DNA of 64,000 bases. Source: Zhongshania sp. GTDB taxonomy: Bacteria; Pseudomonadota; Gammaproteobacteria; Pseudomonadales; Spongiibacteraceae. Below, piece by piece: positions 20,463-34,954 of the stretch. Every line of letters starts with the position of its first letter. Position 1 is the stretch's first letter. The notes under the pieces were generated by a model. That model saw nothing but the letters and a program-made list of their open reading frames with translations, did not search any database and had not been told where the DNA came from. The DNA lies in assembly GCA_018066965.1 (NCBI GenBank), contig JAGPVP010000123.1, positions 34,169 to 98,168 of the forward strand, read 5' to 3'. The position numbers and the translations under genes are program-made.

Positions 20463-20741
20463 CTATTCATCAACAATGAGGTAAAAAGTCTCACCCGATT
20501 TAATCAAGCCCATATCGTTGCGGGCACGCTCTTCAATACTGTCTAAATCGTGTTTCAAGCTGCGCACTTCGCCATAAAGACGCTCATTACGCTGCTCTAA
20601 CTCGTTGTTATGGTCTTTTTGAACAGCAATATCACGACGCAAACTGGTAATTTGCTCCCAGCTTCCGGTTCCGGTCCACAAGCGTATTTGCAGCATAACC
20701 AGAATCACCAACAGTAATAACAGTAAGCGGCGGCGGGTCAT
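20463..20741 (-). CDS. ftsB: Cell division protein FtsB
   Basis: A 92-residue bitopic divisome protein of the FtsQBL complex. One membrane helix covers about residues 4-20 (RLLLLLLVILVMLQIRLW). A coiled coil at about 28-72 (RDIAVQKDHNNELEQRNERL) follows. The ERARNDMGLIKSGETFY ending is the diagnostic FtsB block. It sits between eno and ispD, the usual location. Confidence 0.95.
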   Translation of the reverse strand: MTRRRLLLLLLVILVMLQIRLWTGTGSWEQITSLRRDIAVQKDHNNELEQRNERLYGEVRSLKHDLDSIEERARNDMGLIKSGETFYLIVDE

Positions 20742-20825
20742 TGTTGGCCCTGCAAGGTGATATTGTTATTCATATAATTCCAGAACTAAATCCTAGAAAA
20801 CCCTTTAAAAAAAGCACCTAAAACA

Positions 20826-20852
20826 AAGAAGGCGGCTATAGCCGCCCTTTTA
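20826..20852 (-). terminator. Terminator after eno
   Basis: GGCGGC TATA GCCGCC at 20831-20846 is a perfect hairpin. On the - strand it is followed by TTCTTTGTTTT. It lies just beyond the eno stop and may separate eno from ftsB transcription. Confidence 0.65.
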
Positions 20853-20854
20853 TA

Positions 20855-22159
<1,305 letters not shown>

Positions 22160-22171
22160 TCAAAAATAAAA

Positions 22172-23035
<864 letters not shown>

Positions 23036-23058
23036 TTAACTAGCTCGGCCAACAACGC

Positions 23059-24759
<1,701 letters not shown>

Positions 24760-24822
24760 TCAGTCTAACAGGAAGGCCATAACGAAACAATGAAATTAGG
24801 CCTCTGTAGGCTGCCAAGTCTC

Positions 24823-24831
24823 TGATATAAT
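24823..24831 (+). promoter_or_regulatory. Extended -10 promoter element for suhB
   Basis: TGATATAAT is an exact extended -10 element. Transcription would begin near 24838, about 30 bases before the chosen suhB ATG. This also argues against a start codon at 24830, which would overlap the element. Confidence 0.55.
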
Positions 24832-24868
24832 GCGCGTCCAATTGCTTGCACATCAAGGCCTTAGTACT

Positions 24869-25672
24869 ATGCAACCCATGCTGAATATCGCATTGCGCGC
24901 CGCGCGTAAAGCCGGCGACCTTATCGCGCGCGCCTCCGAACAAATCGACCGAGTTCAGATTGAAACCAAGGGCGAGAACGATTTTGTCACCGAAATAGAT
25001 CGCAAGGCAGAGCAGGAAATTATTTATCACCTGCAAAAAGCCTACCCAGACCACGGCTTTTTGGGCGAAGAATCTGGCCAAACGGGTAACGCCGACAGCC
25101 CCTATCAGTGGGTAATCGACCCCATAGACGGCACCACTAACTTTATTCGCGGTATCCCCCATTTCGCAGTGTCTATCGCCTGCGTAAATCAGGGCCAAAT
25201 TGAACATGCCGTTATTTTAGACCCTATTCGCCGCGAAGAATTTACCGCTAGTCGCGGTCGCGGTGCGCAGCTCAATGGCCGCCGAGTTCGCGTTACCATG
25301 AATGCCAGCTTAGAAGGCGCATTGATTGGCACCGGCATACCGTTTAAAGCGCGCAACGAAGCACACATCCCTGCTTATATGCGCAGCCTAGAAGCGATTG
25401 CCGGTGAAACAGCCGGTATCCGCCGCGCTGGCGCCGCCTCATTAGATTTAGCCTACGTAGCCGCCGGACGCCTAGATGGCTTCTGGGAAATTGGCCTGAA
25501 CAAGTGGGATATTGCGGCGGGAATTTTGCTGGTACGCGAAGCTGGTGGACTCGTCAGCGATTTCAAAGGCGGCGGCAATTACTATGAAAGCGGCAATATT
25601 GTGGCTGCCAACCCGAAATGCCTGAAAGGTATCTTGCAGGCCGTTCGCCCACACTTAGAAAACATCCGCTAA
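24869..25672 (+). CDS. suhB: Inositol-1-monophosphatase SuhB
   Basis: A 267-residue Mg-dependent phosphatase that in E. coli also joins the ribosomal RNA antitermination complex. Metal-binding motifs are GEESG (Glu67/68), WVIDPIDGTTNFIRG (Asp84, Asp87) and WDIAAGILLVREAGG. I chose the ATG at 24869 because MQPMLNIALRAARKAG matches the known SuhB start and gives the E. coli length of 267. An upstream in-frame start at 24830 would overlap the promoter. It converges with secF; in Pseudomonas suhB also neighbours secDF. Confidence 0.96.
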   Translation: MQPMLNIALRAARKAGDLIARASEQIDRVQIETKGENDFVTEIDRKAEQEIIYHLQKAYPDHGFLGEESGQTGNADSPYQWVIDPIDGTTNFIRGIPHFAVSIACVNQGQIEHAVILDPIRREEFTASRGRGAQLNGRRVRVTMNASLEGALIGTGIPFKARNEAHIPAYMRSLEAIAGETAGIRRAGAASLDLAYVAAGRLDGFWEIGLNKWDIAAGILLVREAGGLVSDFKGGGNYYESGNIVAANPKCLKGILQAVRPHLENIR

Positions 25673-25681
25673 TCGCTATAC

Positions 25682-25749
25682 GCTCGACGGGAGATGGGAG
25701 ACGCATAGACAAGCACCTGCGTTTCCCATCTCCCGTCACGCATCAAGCG
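25682..25749. repeat. Hairpin element copy A (GGGAGAY family)
   Basis: The left arm at 25686-25705 pairs with the right arm at 25718-25737 over 20 bases with one G-U position and a 12-base loop. The left arm contains GACGGGAGATGGGAGACGC. Short CGCT/AGCG pieces flank it. There is no T run on either side, so it is not a standard terminator. It fills the gap between suhB and secF. Two relatives lie at 52.4 and 58.6 kb. Confidence 0.85.
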
Positions 25750-25751
25750 CC

Positions 25752-26675
25752 TTACGGTAAGTCATCTACCTGGGCACCCTCTTTCTCAACCACAATCAAG
25801 TCATCCTGACTGATATTCATAGTCATCAGCAAGCTTGCCACAATATAGATAGATGAATACGTACCCACGCCAATACCAATTAGCAGCGCTAAGGCAAAGC
25901 TATGAATCATCTCACCGCCAACAAAGGCCAACGCCAACAGCACTAATAAGGTAGTGCCAGAGGTGACCAAGGTGCGATCTAAAGTCTCGGTTAGGGAGAT
26001 ATTAATAATCTCACCGGCATCGTGTTTCCGCAGTTTGCGAAGATTTTCACGGATACGGTCAGCGACCACAATCGAGTCATTCAGCGAGTAACCGATAACA
26101 GCAAGGATTGCAGCCAATACAGTAAGGTCAAAATCCCAGCCCACAACAGCGAATACGCCGAGCGTAATCAACACATCGTGGCCCAATGCCGCAACCGCAC
26201 CGATGGAAAACTTCACCTGAAAGCGCATGGCAACGTAAATCAGCACCACCAACAAGGCCAGTAATACTGCCAAGCCGCCCTGCTCACGTAGATCCTCACC
26301 CACTTGCGGCCCGACAAACTCGATACGACGCAGCTCGACCTCTCCGTCGGTACCCGCTTGCAATACCGCGAGCACTTCCTCACCCAGCGTTGGGCTCATG
26401 CCTTCCGGCATTCTCACTAGCACATCAGTGTCAGAACCAAAATTAACCACAATGGCACTTTGATAACCCGCTGCACTCAACTCTTCGCGCACCTGCTCTA
26501 GGGGTACGGATTCCTCATAAATCACTTCGATTAAAGTGCCACCGGTAAAGTCGAGACCAAAATTGAGTCCCTTCACCGCCAGTACCGCGACAGAAGCCAC
26601 CATTACCGCAATAGAAATGAACATCGCAATGCGACGTCCACCCATAAAATCAATCGTTTTTGTAGTGTCAGACAT
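25752..26675 (-). CDS. secF: Protein translocase subunit SecF
   Basis: A 307-residue inner-membrane protein that works with SecD to complete Sec-dependent export using the proton gradient. Six membrane helices are predicted: one near residue 20 and five from about 130 to 290. The N-terminal block GLNFGLDFTGGTLIEV and the later VIGYSLNDSIVVADRIREN are family signatures. It starts 9 bases after secD. Confidence 0.98.
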   Translation of the reverse strand: MSDTTKTIDFMGGRRIAMFISIAVMVASVAVLAVKGLNFGLDFTGGTLIEVIYEESVPLEQVREELSAAGYQSAIVVNFGSDTDVLVRMPEGMSPTLGEEVLAVLQAGTDGEVELRRIEFVGPQVGEDLREQGGLAVLLALLVVLIYVAMRFQVKFSIGAVAALGHDVLITLGVFAVVGWDFDLTVLAAILAVIGYSLNDSIVVADRIRENLRKLRKHDAGEIINISLTETLDRTLVTSGTTLLVLLALAFVGGEMIHSFALALLIGIGVGTYSSIYIVASLLMTMNISQDDLIVVEKEGAQVDDLP

Positions 26676-26684
26676 ACGTTTCCC

Positions 26685-28556
26685 CTAGATCGCCAGCTTG
26701 GTAATACGACGACCGCCGTAAACGAAATTAACAATAGCGCGGGTACCCATAATCGCCGTAAACATTGACGTTAGAATACCCAGCGACAAGGTCACCGCAA
26801 AACCGCGAACCGGACCAGTACCGACCGCATACAAAATTATTGCCACCAATAAGGTAGTAATATTCGAGTCCATAATGGTGACAAAGGCGCGACCGTAACC
26901 CGCCTCAATGGCGTGCTGCACCGACAAGCCTGCACGCAGCTCCTCTCGTATTCGCGAGAAAATAAGCACGTTGGCATCAACCGCCATACCGACGGTAAGT
27001 ACAATACCCGCAATACCAGGCAGAGTTAATGTGGCACCCAATAGCGACATACACGCGGTTAACAATATAATATTGGCACCCAAGGCCACCACCGCAATCA
27101 CACCAAACACGCGGTAGTACACCATCATAAACAAGGCGACCAAACCTAAGCCGATCTTCACGGCATTAAGCCCCCGGGTAATATTCTCCGCGCCTAAAGA
27201 CGGCCCCACCGTGCGCTCTTCAACAAAGTCGATAGGCGCTGCCAGCGCACCCGCACGCAATAGTAGTGACAACTCAGCGGCTTCGCCCGGCGCATCAAGA
27301 CCCGTTATACGGAATTGCACACCCAAAGCATCTTTGATGGTGGCAAGACTGATAATTTTTTTCTCGTCATACGGCACTTTTATCACTTGCTCAACGCCGC
27401 TCGCATCGCGTTCATAATGTGTGCGGCTTTTACGCTCAATGAATAACACGCCTAGACGACGGTTGATATTGTGTCGCGTCATACGGTGCATCAAGGTACC
27501 ACCTTGACTATCTAGGGTGATATTGACCTGCGGCATACCGTTTTGATCAAAGCTCGCCTGCGCATTTGCCACCCGCTCACCGGTAATCACCACGTCGCGC
27601 TCTAACCACGCATTAGGCTCGCCGCGACCGGGATTGCGAAACTCAAATTGCTCACGGTCCGATAAGGGCGCGTCGTATTTCGCTTCTAGACGGAAATCCA
27701 AGTTAGCGGTTTTACCCAAAATACGTTTCGCTTCCGCAGTATCTTGAATACCGGGCAATTCAACCACAATACGGTTGCGCCCCTGACGCTGAACTAGGGG
27801 CTCAGATACACCCAGCTCGTTTACGCGGTTACGTAAGGTCGTTAAGTTTTGGCTAACCGCGTAATCTTCAATTTCCTTACGCTTGGCTTCACCAATAATA
27901 GCCCGCAGATAGAACGCGTCATCATCGCTAGCCGAATCTACCCGCTCACCAGTCAATTCGGTAAACTCTTTACGAATCAAACCTAAGGCAGTATCACGCA
28001 ACTCTGCGGTGGTAAACTTGCCAGATATAACCCCATCATCCAGCGTCACAAAGCCACGGATACGCTCTTCACGTAGCTTCTTTTTAATACCTGAGTTGTA
28101 ATGCTCTAGGCGTGTCGCAATCGCTGAGTCAGTATCGACCTCGAGCAAAAAATGAACACCACCACTTAAATCTAAGCCCAACTTCATGGCCTGAGCACCT
28201 AAATTGCTAAGCCAATCTGGGGTGTTTGACGCGAGATTTAAGGCAACCACATAACCGTCGCCTAAAGTACGCTGCACAATGCGCTGAGCACGCAACTGAA
28301 CATCGGTTTCATATAAACGAATCAAACCAGATTTACCGGTTTCATTGGCCTTTTCACCAAAGTGTTCAATACCTCCGGCATCCAGTGCCGTCGACAAGCG
28401 CGTCATTAGCGCTTGATCAATCACCACACCACTACTTTCACCAGACACCTGTAAGGCCGGATCAGGCCGGTAAAGGTTAGGTACCGCATACAGCAAGCCA
28501 ATCCCCAGCACCGCCATGATCAGCAGGTTTTTCCAGAGCGGATATTTATTTAGCAT
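26685..28556 (-). CDS. secD: Protein translocase subunit SecD
   Basis: A 623-residue inner-membrane partner of SecF. The first helix is MLNKYPLWKNLLIMAVLGIG, the large periplasmic domain follows GLDLSGGVHFLLEVD, and the last five helices start near residue 450. MAVDANVLIFSRIREEL is the conserved helix motif. I start at the ATG at 28556; an upstream codon at 28583 would add nine residues not seen in the family. yajC, usually just upstream, is not here; purL ends 114 bases before the upstream alternative start. Confidence 0.97.
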   Translation of the reverse strand: MLNKYPLWKNLLIMAVLGIGLLYAVPNLYRPDPALQVSGESSGVVIDQALMTRLSTALDAGGIEHFGEKANETGKSGLIRLYETDVQLRAQRIVQRTLGDGYVVALNLASNTPDWLSNLGAQAMKLGLDLSGGVHFLLEVDTDSAIATRLEHYNSGIKKKLREERIRGFVTLDDGVISGKFTTAELRDTALGLIRKEFTELTGERVDSASDDDAFYLRAIIGEAKRKEIEDYAVSQNLTTLRNRVNELGVSEPLVQRQGRNRIVVELPGIQDTAEAKRILGKTANLDFRLEAKYDAPLSDREQFEFRNPGRGEPNAWLERDVVITGERVANAQASFDQNGMPQVNITLDSQGGTLMHRMTRHNINRRLGVLFIERKSRTHYERDASGVEQVIKVPYDEKKIISLATIKDALGVQFRITGLDAPGEAAELSLLLRAGALAAPIDFVEERTVGPSLGAENITRGLNAVKIGLGLVALFMMVYYRVFGVIAVVALGANIILLTACMSLLGATLTLPGIAGIVLTVGMAVDANVLIFSRIREELRAGLSVQHAIEAGYGRAFVTIMDSNITTLLVAIILYAVGTGPVRGFAVTLSLGILTSMFTAIMGTRAIVNFVYGGRRITKLAI

Positions 28557-28654
28557 TGTATTTCCACCAAAACCGCCTGTCACGACGGTGTCTATTTAGT
28601 AACGGACGCCAATAAGACGCTAATAACAGACGGAACACCCCTGACCCGCCCTTA

Positions 28655-28680
28655 TAAAAGCGCCGGCAAAGGCCGGCGCA
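28655..28680 (-). terminator. Terminator after purL
   Basis: GCGCCGGC (28660-28667) pairs with GCCGGCGC (28672-28679) over an AAAG loop. On the - strand the stem is followed by TTTTATAAG. It sits just past the purL stop and separates purL from secDF. Confidence 0.8.
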
Positions 28681-28697
28681 CATTCACTCTACTTTCT

Positions 28698-31600
28698 TTA
28701 ATTAATCCAAGTCCGCGCATTGCGGAATAGGCGCATCCAGCCACTATCTTCAACGCTGCTATCTGCAACCCATGAATTTTGCACCGTGCGGAATACCCGC
28801 TCTGGGTGCGGCATCATAATAGTAACGCGGCCATCTACACTGCTGGCACCCGCAATACCCATTGGCGAACCGTTGGGATTAGCCGGATATCGCTCAGTGG
28901 TCGCCAACTGATTATCAATAAATTGCAAAGCCACTTTTCCGCTCTGCTGCAAGTTCTGCAATTGAGCCGCATCGGCAAATTCCGCTCGCCCCTCACCGTG
29001 TGCAACCGCCACCGGCAAATGCGAGCCCGCCATACCCCTTAGTAATATGGAGGGTGATTCTGGAATTTCAACCAAGGAAAAACGTGCTTCGAACTGTTCT
29101 GAGCGATTGCGCACAAAACGCGGCCAATGTTCAGCGCCAGGAATTAGTGAATGTAAGTTAGACATCATCTGACAGCCATTGCACACGCCTAGCGAGAAGG
29201 TGTCTGTGCGCTGAAAGAAATTCGCAAATTCATCGCGGGCGCGGCCATTAAACAAAATGGTTTTAGCCCAGCCCTCACCAGCACCAAGTACATCGCCGTA
29301 AGAGAAGCCACCGCACGCCGCCAGACCTTTAAAGTCTTGCAAGCTAACGCGGCCACTCAGAATATCACTCATGTGAACGTCAACGGCGGTAAAACCAGCG
29401 CGATCAAAAGCAGCGGCCATTTCCATCTGACCATTTACACCCTGCTCCCGCAGTATGGCCATTCGCGGGCGAAGGCCTGAATTGATATACGGCGCGGCGA
29501 TATTGTCCTGAGCGTCAAACGTCAGTGATTGACTCAAACCGGGATCAACTTCGGTAATTGAATCAAATTCCTGCTGCGCGCACTCTGGATTATCGCGCAG
29601 TGACTGTAAGCGGTAACTAAGCTCTTGCCATTTACGCTGCATAACTAAACGATCGCCGTGCAGTACTTGAACACCGCCGTAGCTAATCGCAATGTCGCTA
29701 CCCACTACCGCGCGACCTATTTCGTGAACACAGCCGCTCAAACCGTTTGCCGCAAACTGTTCAAGTATGGCGTCAACATCACTGCAACGCACTTGCAGCA
29801 CCGCTCCGGCTTCCTCGGCAAATAAGGCGCCGTGAACTTTACCTTGGGCGCTTAACTCAACTTCTAGCCCGCAGTGACCCGCAAAGGCCATTTCTAATAA
29901 AGTAATGGCCAAACCACCGTCGGAACGGTCGTGATAGGCCAGTATTTTTTGATCTTCAAGCAGTTGCTGAACGCTGCTGAAAAAACCCGCCAGCAATGAA
30001 GGACTATCGATATCTGGTGCATCACTACCGACTTGCTGATACACCTGGGCCAAACACGAGCCACCCAAACGCTGCTTGCCCGCACCCAAATCCACCAACA
30101 ACAATGCGTTATCATCTAGGTCTGTGCGCAGCTGCGGCGTGACTGTTTTACGAACATCAGCAACCGGACTAAACGCAGTAATAATAAGCGACATTGGCGC
30201 GGTAATGGCTTTGCTCTCGCCACCATCCTGCCACGTGGTACGCATCGACATAGAGTCTTTACCAACCGGAATGGTAATCCCCAGCGCCGGACAAAATTCC
30301 ATCCCCACCGCTTTTACGGTGTCGAATAATTTTTCATCCTCGCCGGCATAACCCGCGGCGCACATCCAGTTCGCCGACAATTTAATGTCTGATATTTTTT
30401 CAATACGCGTAGCCGCAATATTGGTCAAGGCCTCCGCAACCGCCATACGCCCAGATGCGGGGCCATCGATCAGTGCCAGTGGCGTGCGCTCGCCCATTGC
30501 CATGGCTTCACCAGCATAGGAGTCGTAACTCACCGTGGTTACTGCGCAGTCGGCAACAGGGATCTGCCAAGGGCCGACCATTTGATCTCTATGTACTTGT
30601 CCGGTAATAGAACGGTCACCGATGGTAATTAAGAAGTTCTTAGCGGCAATCGCTGGCAATGCCAATAGACGATCTAAAGCGTCATCAACATTAATCGCCG
30701 TCGCATCAAACTCAGGCAGCTCTGGGTACTGCCTGGTAATCTCGCGATGCATTTTTGGCGGTTTGCCAAATAAAATAGACATCGGCAAATCGACGGGATT
30801 GTTATCGAAATGGGTATCGCCAACGCGCAAGCGCTTATCTGCAACTGACTCGCCCACTACCGCGTAAGGCGCGCGCTCGCGCTCACAAATTGCTTCAAAG
30901 GTCGCTAGATTCTCAGGCGCTATCGCAATAACGTAGCGCTCTTGCGATTCATTACACCAAATTTCCAGCGGCGACATACCCGGCTCATCATTGGGCACTT
31001 TACGCAATTCAAAATCACCGCCACAACCGCCGTCTTTAACTAACTCCGGGAAGGCGTTCGACAAACCACCTGCGCCGACATCATGAATAAAGGCAATGGG
31101 GGTTTGCTCACCCATCGCCCAACAACGGTCAATCACCTCTTGGCAACGGCGTTCGATTTCAGGATTTTGGCGCTGTACCGAGGCAAAATCTAAATCCTCT
31201 GTGGACGCGCCACTACTCATTGATGATGCCGCGCCGCCACCCAAACCAATCAGCATTGCTGGCCCGCCCAGCGCCACCAATTTATGACCGGCGGGAAATT
31301 CGGTTTTAAGTACGTGCTCTGCCTTTATATTGCCGTAACCGCCGGCAATCATAATTGGCTTATGGTAGCCGCGACGTTCTTCGCCCGCCGCACCCATAGC
31401 ATTTTCTTCAAAGCTGCGGAAGTAACCGCACAAATTCGGGCGACCAAACTCATTATTAAATGCGGCGCCGCCGATAGGGCCGTCCAGCATAATATCCAGC
31501 GCAGAAACGATACGCCCTGGTTTGCCGTAATCTGTCTCCCACGGCTGTTCAAATCCGGGGACGCGCAAGTTGGAGACGCTAAAGCCGCTCAAACCCACTT

Positions 31601-32585
31601 TGGGTTTAGAGCCACGCCCCACTGCGCCTTCATCGCGGATCTCACCGCCCGAGCCGGTACCTGCACCTGAAAATGGTGAGATCGCCGTCGGATGGTTATG
31701 GGTTTCCACCTTCATCAGTAAATGAATATCTTCTTGATGATATTGATATTCCGCAGAGCCCGGCTCAGGATAAAAACGCCCTGCACGATGACCTTTTACC
31801 ACCGCCGCGTTATCTGAATAGGCGCTTAGTACATCTTCACCACCCAACTCATTGGTGTTTTTAATCATGCCAAATAAGGAATGTGACTGCGCTTCGCCGT
31901 CAATTGTCCAACTGGCATTAAAGATCTTGTGGCGACAATGCTCTGAGTTTGCCTGTGCAAACATCATTAATTCAACATCGCTAGGATTGCGGCCCAGCTG
32001 AGTAAAGCTCTCCAGCAGATAATCTATCTCGTCATCTGCCAGCGCCAAACCAAGTTCACTATTAGCCTTTACCAAGGCATCGCGACCACCACCAAGCACA
32101 TCCACGGCCTGCATAGGCTTAGGACTTTGACGGCTAAATAAGCATTCCGCGTCGGCGGGTGCATCCAATACTGACTCCACCATGCGATCATGAATGGCCG
32201 CCAACAAGATACTGCGCTGCTCAGCGTTAAGCTCGCCGTCGATATCAAAGCAATACTGCACGCCGCGCTCAATACGCGCGATCATATCCAAACCGCAGTT
32301 ATGAGCAATATCGCTGGCTTTGCTGGACCACGGCGAAATGGTTCCCGGCCGCGGTACGACAAAAAAGCTCAGGCCTTGGCTGGCCACAAACTCAGCACGA
32401 GGGCCATATTGCAGCAGCTGGCTCAAAACCTCACTGCGCTCAGCATCAAGCTCAGCAGCGGTATCGACCAAGTGAATATATTGCGCGCTCACACCCTGCA
32501 AGGTGGGAATTGAGCCGGCCAAAGCAGCCTTTAATTTTTCTATACGGAAATCTGAAAGCGCCGGGGCACCAGAAAGAATTAGCAT
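28698..32585 (-). CDS. purL: Phosphoribosylformylglycinamidine synthase PurL
   Basis: A 1295-residue single-chain enzyme of purine synthesis that converts FGAR to FGAM with glutamine and ATP. The N-terminal start [15 protein letters not shown], the central ATP/FGAR domains (for example [20 protein letters not shown]) and the C-terminal glutaminase with [10 protein letters not shown] (nucleophile Cys near residue 1135) are all present. The ATG at 32585 gives the same length as E. coli PurL; a TTG at 32597 would add four residues. It diverges from mltF, as in E. coli. Confidence 0.98.
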   Translation of the reverse strand: MLILSGAPALSDFRIEKLKAALAGSIPTLQGVSAQYIHLVDTAAELDAERSEVLSQLLQYGPRAEFVASQGLSFFVVPRPGTISPWSSKASDIAHNCGLDMIARIERGVQYCFDIDGELNAEQRSILLAAIHDRMVESVLDAPADAECLFSRQSPKPMQAVDVLGGGRDALVKANSELGLALADDEIDYLLESFTQLGRNPSDVELMMFAQANSEHCRHKIFNASWTIDGEAQSHSLFGMIKNTNELGGEDVLSAYSDNAAVVKGHRAGRFYPEPGSAEYQYHQEDIHLLMKVETHNHPTAISPFSGAGTGSGGEIRDEGAVGRGSKPKVGLSGFSVSNLRVPGFEQPWETDYGKPGRIVSALDIMLDGPIGGAAFNNEFGRPNLCGYFRSFEENAMGAAGEERRGYHKPIMIAGGYGNIKAEHVLKTEFPAGHKLVALGGPAMLIGLGGGAASSMSSGASTEDLDFASVQRQNPEIERRCQEVIDRCWAMGEQTPIAFIHDVGAGGLSNAFPELVKDGGCGGDFELRKVPNDEPGMSPLEIWCNESQERYVIAIAPENLATFEAICERERAPYAVVGESVADKRLRVGDTHFDNNPVDLPMSILFGKPPKMHREITRQYPELPEFDATAINVDDALDRLLALPAIAAKNFLITIGDRSITGQVHRDQMVGPWQIPVADCAVTTVSYDSYAGEAMAMGERTPLALIDGPASGRMAVAEALTNIAATRIEKISDIKLSANWMCAAGYAGEDEKLFDTVKAVGMEFCPALGITIPVGKDSMSMRTTWQDGGESKAITAPMSLIITAFSPVADVRKTVTPQLRTDLDDNALLLVDLGAGKQRLGGSCLAQVYQQVGSDAPDIDSPSLLAGFFSSVQQLLEDQKILAYHDRSDGGLAITLLEMAFAGHCGLEVELSAQGKVHGALFAEEAGAVLQVRCSDVDAILEQFAANGLSGCVHEIGRAVVGSDIAISYGGVQVLHGDRLVMQRKWQELSYRLQSLRDNPECAQQEFDSITEVDPGLSQSLTFDAQDNIAAPYINSGLRPRMAILREQGVNGQMEMAAAFDRAGFTAVDVHMSDILSGRVSLQDFKGLAACGGFSYGDVLGAGEGWAKTILFNGRARDEFANFFQRTDTFSLGVCNGCQMMSNLHSLIPGAEHWPRFVRNRSEQFEARFSLVEIPESPSILLRGMAGSHLPVAVAHGEGRAEFADAAQLQNLQQSGKVALQFIDNQLATTERYPANPNGSPMGIAGASSVDGRVTIMMPHPERVFRTVQNSWVADSSVEDSGWMRLFRNARTWIN

Positions 32586-32726
32586 TCGGGGCGACAACCT
32601 CGATCGAATGGATTGAAGCCGGCCATTGTAAAGGATTTACGCGAGAATTTTTATCCCAAATAGTCTTTATGGTGCGATCAGTCTCATCCCGATACAATTG
32701 AGCCCTTATTCATTGGAGTTTCGCAC

Positions 32727-34187
32727 TTGCTCGCAAGCCAAAAAACCTTACGATTTCTTGCAATATGGCTTTGCACAGCGTGTTTCTTGCTCATCGCAGG
32801 CCTGACAAGCGGTTGTAAAGAAAGTGGCGACAATCTGCAAAGAATTCGTGACGACGGCGTTTTACGGGTACTAACCCGCAACGGCTCAACTACTTATTAC
32901 GAAACGCAGGGAGCTCCCGCCGGTTTTGAATACCAACTGGCCCTCGCCTTTGCGAGCCACCTTAATGTTAAATTAGAAATTATTCCGGTCGTCGGTTTAG
33001 ATGAGGTATTTAACAGCCTAGCAGATGACCGCGCCGATATTGCCGCCGCAGGGCTAAGTATTACCCCAGCCCGCCAAGAATCCTTGCTGTTTGGCCCCAG
33101 TTATTTAAGCGTCAAGCAATTCTTTATTTACAACCGCGACGTTAATTCGCGCATGAGCTCGGCCGAAGACCTGATCGGTAAACAAATCCGCGTCATTGGC
33201 AACACCGCCCACGTCGATCAGCTAAAAGACTTACAACGAGACCACCCCGCGCTTAGCTGGGCAGAGAGCCGCGATCTTGAAACCATTGATTTACTGGAGC
33301 AACTCGCTGAGGGTCAAATTGATGCGACCATCGTGAACTCAACAGAGTATTACGCCAATCGCGCCTTCTACCCCAGTTTTCGTATTGCCTTCAGCGCAGG
33401 TAAACCTCGCAAACTAGCATGGGCCATGGCAGCCACACCCGCCAACGCCAGTCTTATTAAAGAAATGACCAGCTTCTTTAAAAAAATTAATGAGAACGGC
33501 AAATTAGCGCGCCTGATTGACCGCAACTTCACGTTTAATGAGCGCCAAACCTTTATTAGCACCCAAACCTTTCTGCAAATGAAGGAAGATCGTCTACCAG
33601 ACGTAAAAGGGATAATTGAGCAGGTTGCCATTGAATACGACCTCGACTGGCGCCTATTAGCCGCAATCAGCTACCAAGAATCGCACTGGGACGCAGCCGC
33701 GCGCTCGCCCACTGGGGTGCGGGGAATGATGATGTTAACCCGATCCACCGCAAGCGAATTGCAGGTCGATGATCGCCTCGATCCCCTGCAAAGCCTACGC
33801 GGCGGTGCTCGCTATTATAAAAAGCTATACAGCCGGCTACCTCCAGGTATCGACGTACCTGATCGCAGCTGGTTCGCCCTAGCGGCGTACAATATTGGCT
33901 TAGGACATGTTGAAGACGCCCGCGTCATCACGCAGCAGCGTGGCGGCAACCCCAATCTTTGGAATGATGTACGAGAAAATCTACCGCTACTGCGCCAGCA
34001 AAAATGGTATAAACCATCAAAGTATGGCTACGCCCGTGGCGACGAAGCCGCGCGCTATGTGCGAAATATTCGTGATTATTACTCACTACTCACCTGGGAC
34101 GAACTCAATCGCTATCGAGTTCCACCGCCACGCATTGTGTCTGATTATTTGCCAGCAGAGCTAAATCGCGGCTTTGATGCACTTTAA
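32727..34187 (+). CDS. mltF: Membrane-bound lytic murein transglycosylase F
   Basis: A 486-residue envelope enzyme that cleaves peptidoglycan glycan strands. A signal/anchor segment (residues 8-30) ends in TSGC, a weak lipobox. A periplasmic binding-protein-like domain covers about 45-280 (DDGVLRVLTRNGSTTYYE). The lytic transglycosylase domain starts near 290, with the catalytic Glu318 in ISYQESHWD. The start is a TTG, supported by a GGAG ribosome binding site 8 bases before it. It diverges from purL as in E. coli. Confidence 0.93.
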   Translation: MLASQKTLRFLAIWLCTACFLLIAGLTSGCKESGDNLQRIRDDGVLRVLTRNGSTTYYETQGAPAGFEYQLALAFASHLNVKLEIIPVVGLDEVFNSLADDRADIAAAGLSITPARQESLLFGPSYLSVKQFFIYNRDVNSRMSSAEDLIGKQIRVIGNTAHVDQLKDLQRDHPALSWAESRDLETIDLLEQLAEGQIDATIVNSTEYYANRAFYPSFRIAFSAGKPRKLAWAMAATPANASLIKEMTSFFKKINENGKLARLIDRNFTFNERQTFISTQTFLQMKEDRLPDVKGIIEQVAIEYDLDWRLLAAISYQESHWDAAARSPTGVRGMMMLTRSTASELQVDDRLDPLQSLRGGARYYKKLYSRLPPGIDVPDRSWFALAAYNIGLGHVEDARVITQQRGGNPNLWNDVRENLPLLRQQKWYKPSKYGYARGDEAARYVRNIRDYYSLLTWDELNRYRVPPPRIVSDYLPAELNRGFDAL

Positions 34188-34261
34188 TATATCCTCGTGG
34201 ACGTGCTAACCCTCCCGCACTAATCAGCTGCGTCACTATTGTATGTAATAAAACGCGCTAT

Positions 34262-34744
34262 TCATCCGCGTTTCTCGCGCCGCTTCTCTTCACGTCGCCG
34301 AGTGAAAAAAGCCTGCACAAGACTACTTGCCTCCGATGCTAAGACACCGCCCTGCCACACCACTTTGTGATTCATTTGCGGCTGATCAAACAACTGTAAA
34401 TGGCTACACACCGCGCCAGCTTTCGGTTCACTTGTCGCGTAAACCACACGGGCTATTCGACTATGAATAATAGCGCCCGCACACATCGCACAGGGCTCAA
34501 CCGTCACATATAGGGTAGCACCAGGAAGACGGTAGTTAGCCACCGCTTGCGCCGCCTGACGCAGCGCAATAATTTCAGCATGGGCGGTAGGGTCGGAGCT
34601 AGTTATCGGCTGATTAAAGCCCTCGCCGATAACCACACCATCGCGCACAATAACCGCGCCAACAGGAACTTCATTTCGCTCATCGGCACTCGACGCCAAA
34701 GCCAAGGCATGACGCATCCATACCTCGTCGATTAGTAAATCCAT
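34262..34744 (-). CDS. tadA: tRNA-specific adenosine deaminase TadA
   Basis: A 160-residue zinc enzyme that makes inosine at the wobble position of tRNA-Arg. The zinc and proton-shuttle residues are H55-A56-E57 in DPTAHAEI and C85/C88 in EPCAMC. The ending is a basic Arg/Glu/Lys-rich tail. It converges with mltF, with a 74-base gap. The name is shared with, but unrelated to, the Tad pilus ATPase. The location beside mltF and purL is as in E. coli. Confidence 0.96.
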   Translation of the reverse strand: MDLLIDEVWMRHALALASSADERNEVPVGAVIVRDGVVIGEGFNQPITSSDPTAHAEIIALRQAAQAVANYRLPGATLYVTVEPCAMCAGAIIHSRIARVVYATSEPKAGAVCSHLQLFDQPQMNHKVVWQGGVLASEASSLVQAFFTRRREEKRREKRG

Positions 34745-34904
34745 AGCAAAATATGTCTAACCTCTCTGCTCTAAGCAATAGCTATCCGCAATAACTGACG
34801 CACACGTACGCACCCAATATTGAGGATTATTATGCCATCAAACAAGTGAGCCTAAATATAGCGAGATATATGACGATAGAGCGAACAGCGAGAGGATCTA
34901 TATA

Positions 34905-34950
34905 AAAAAGGAAATTCAACCCTGCTCTACTAGTATAAAGCAGGGTTGAA
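34905..34950 (-). terminator. Terminator after the 34955-35794 gene
   Basis: TTCAACCCTGCT (34915-34926) and AGCAGGGTTGAA (34939-34950) form a perfect 12-base-pair stem with a 12-base loop. On the - strand it is followed by TTTCCTTTTTTATA. It closes the two-gene unit at 34955-36746. Confidence 0.85.
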
Positions 34951-34954
34951 AATA

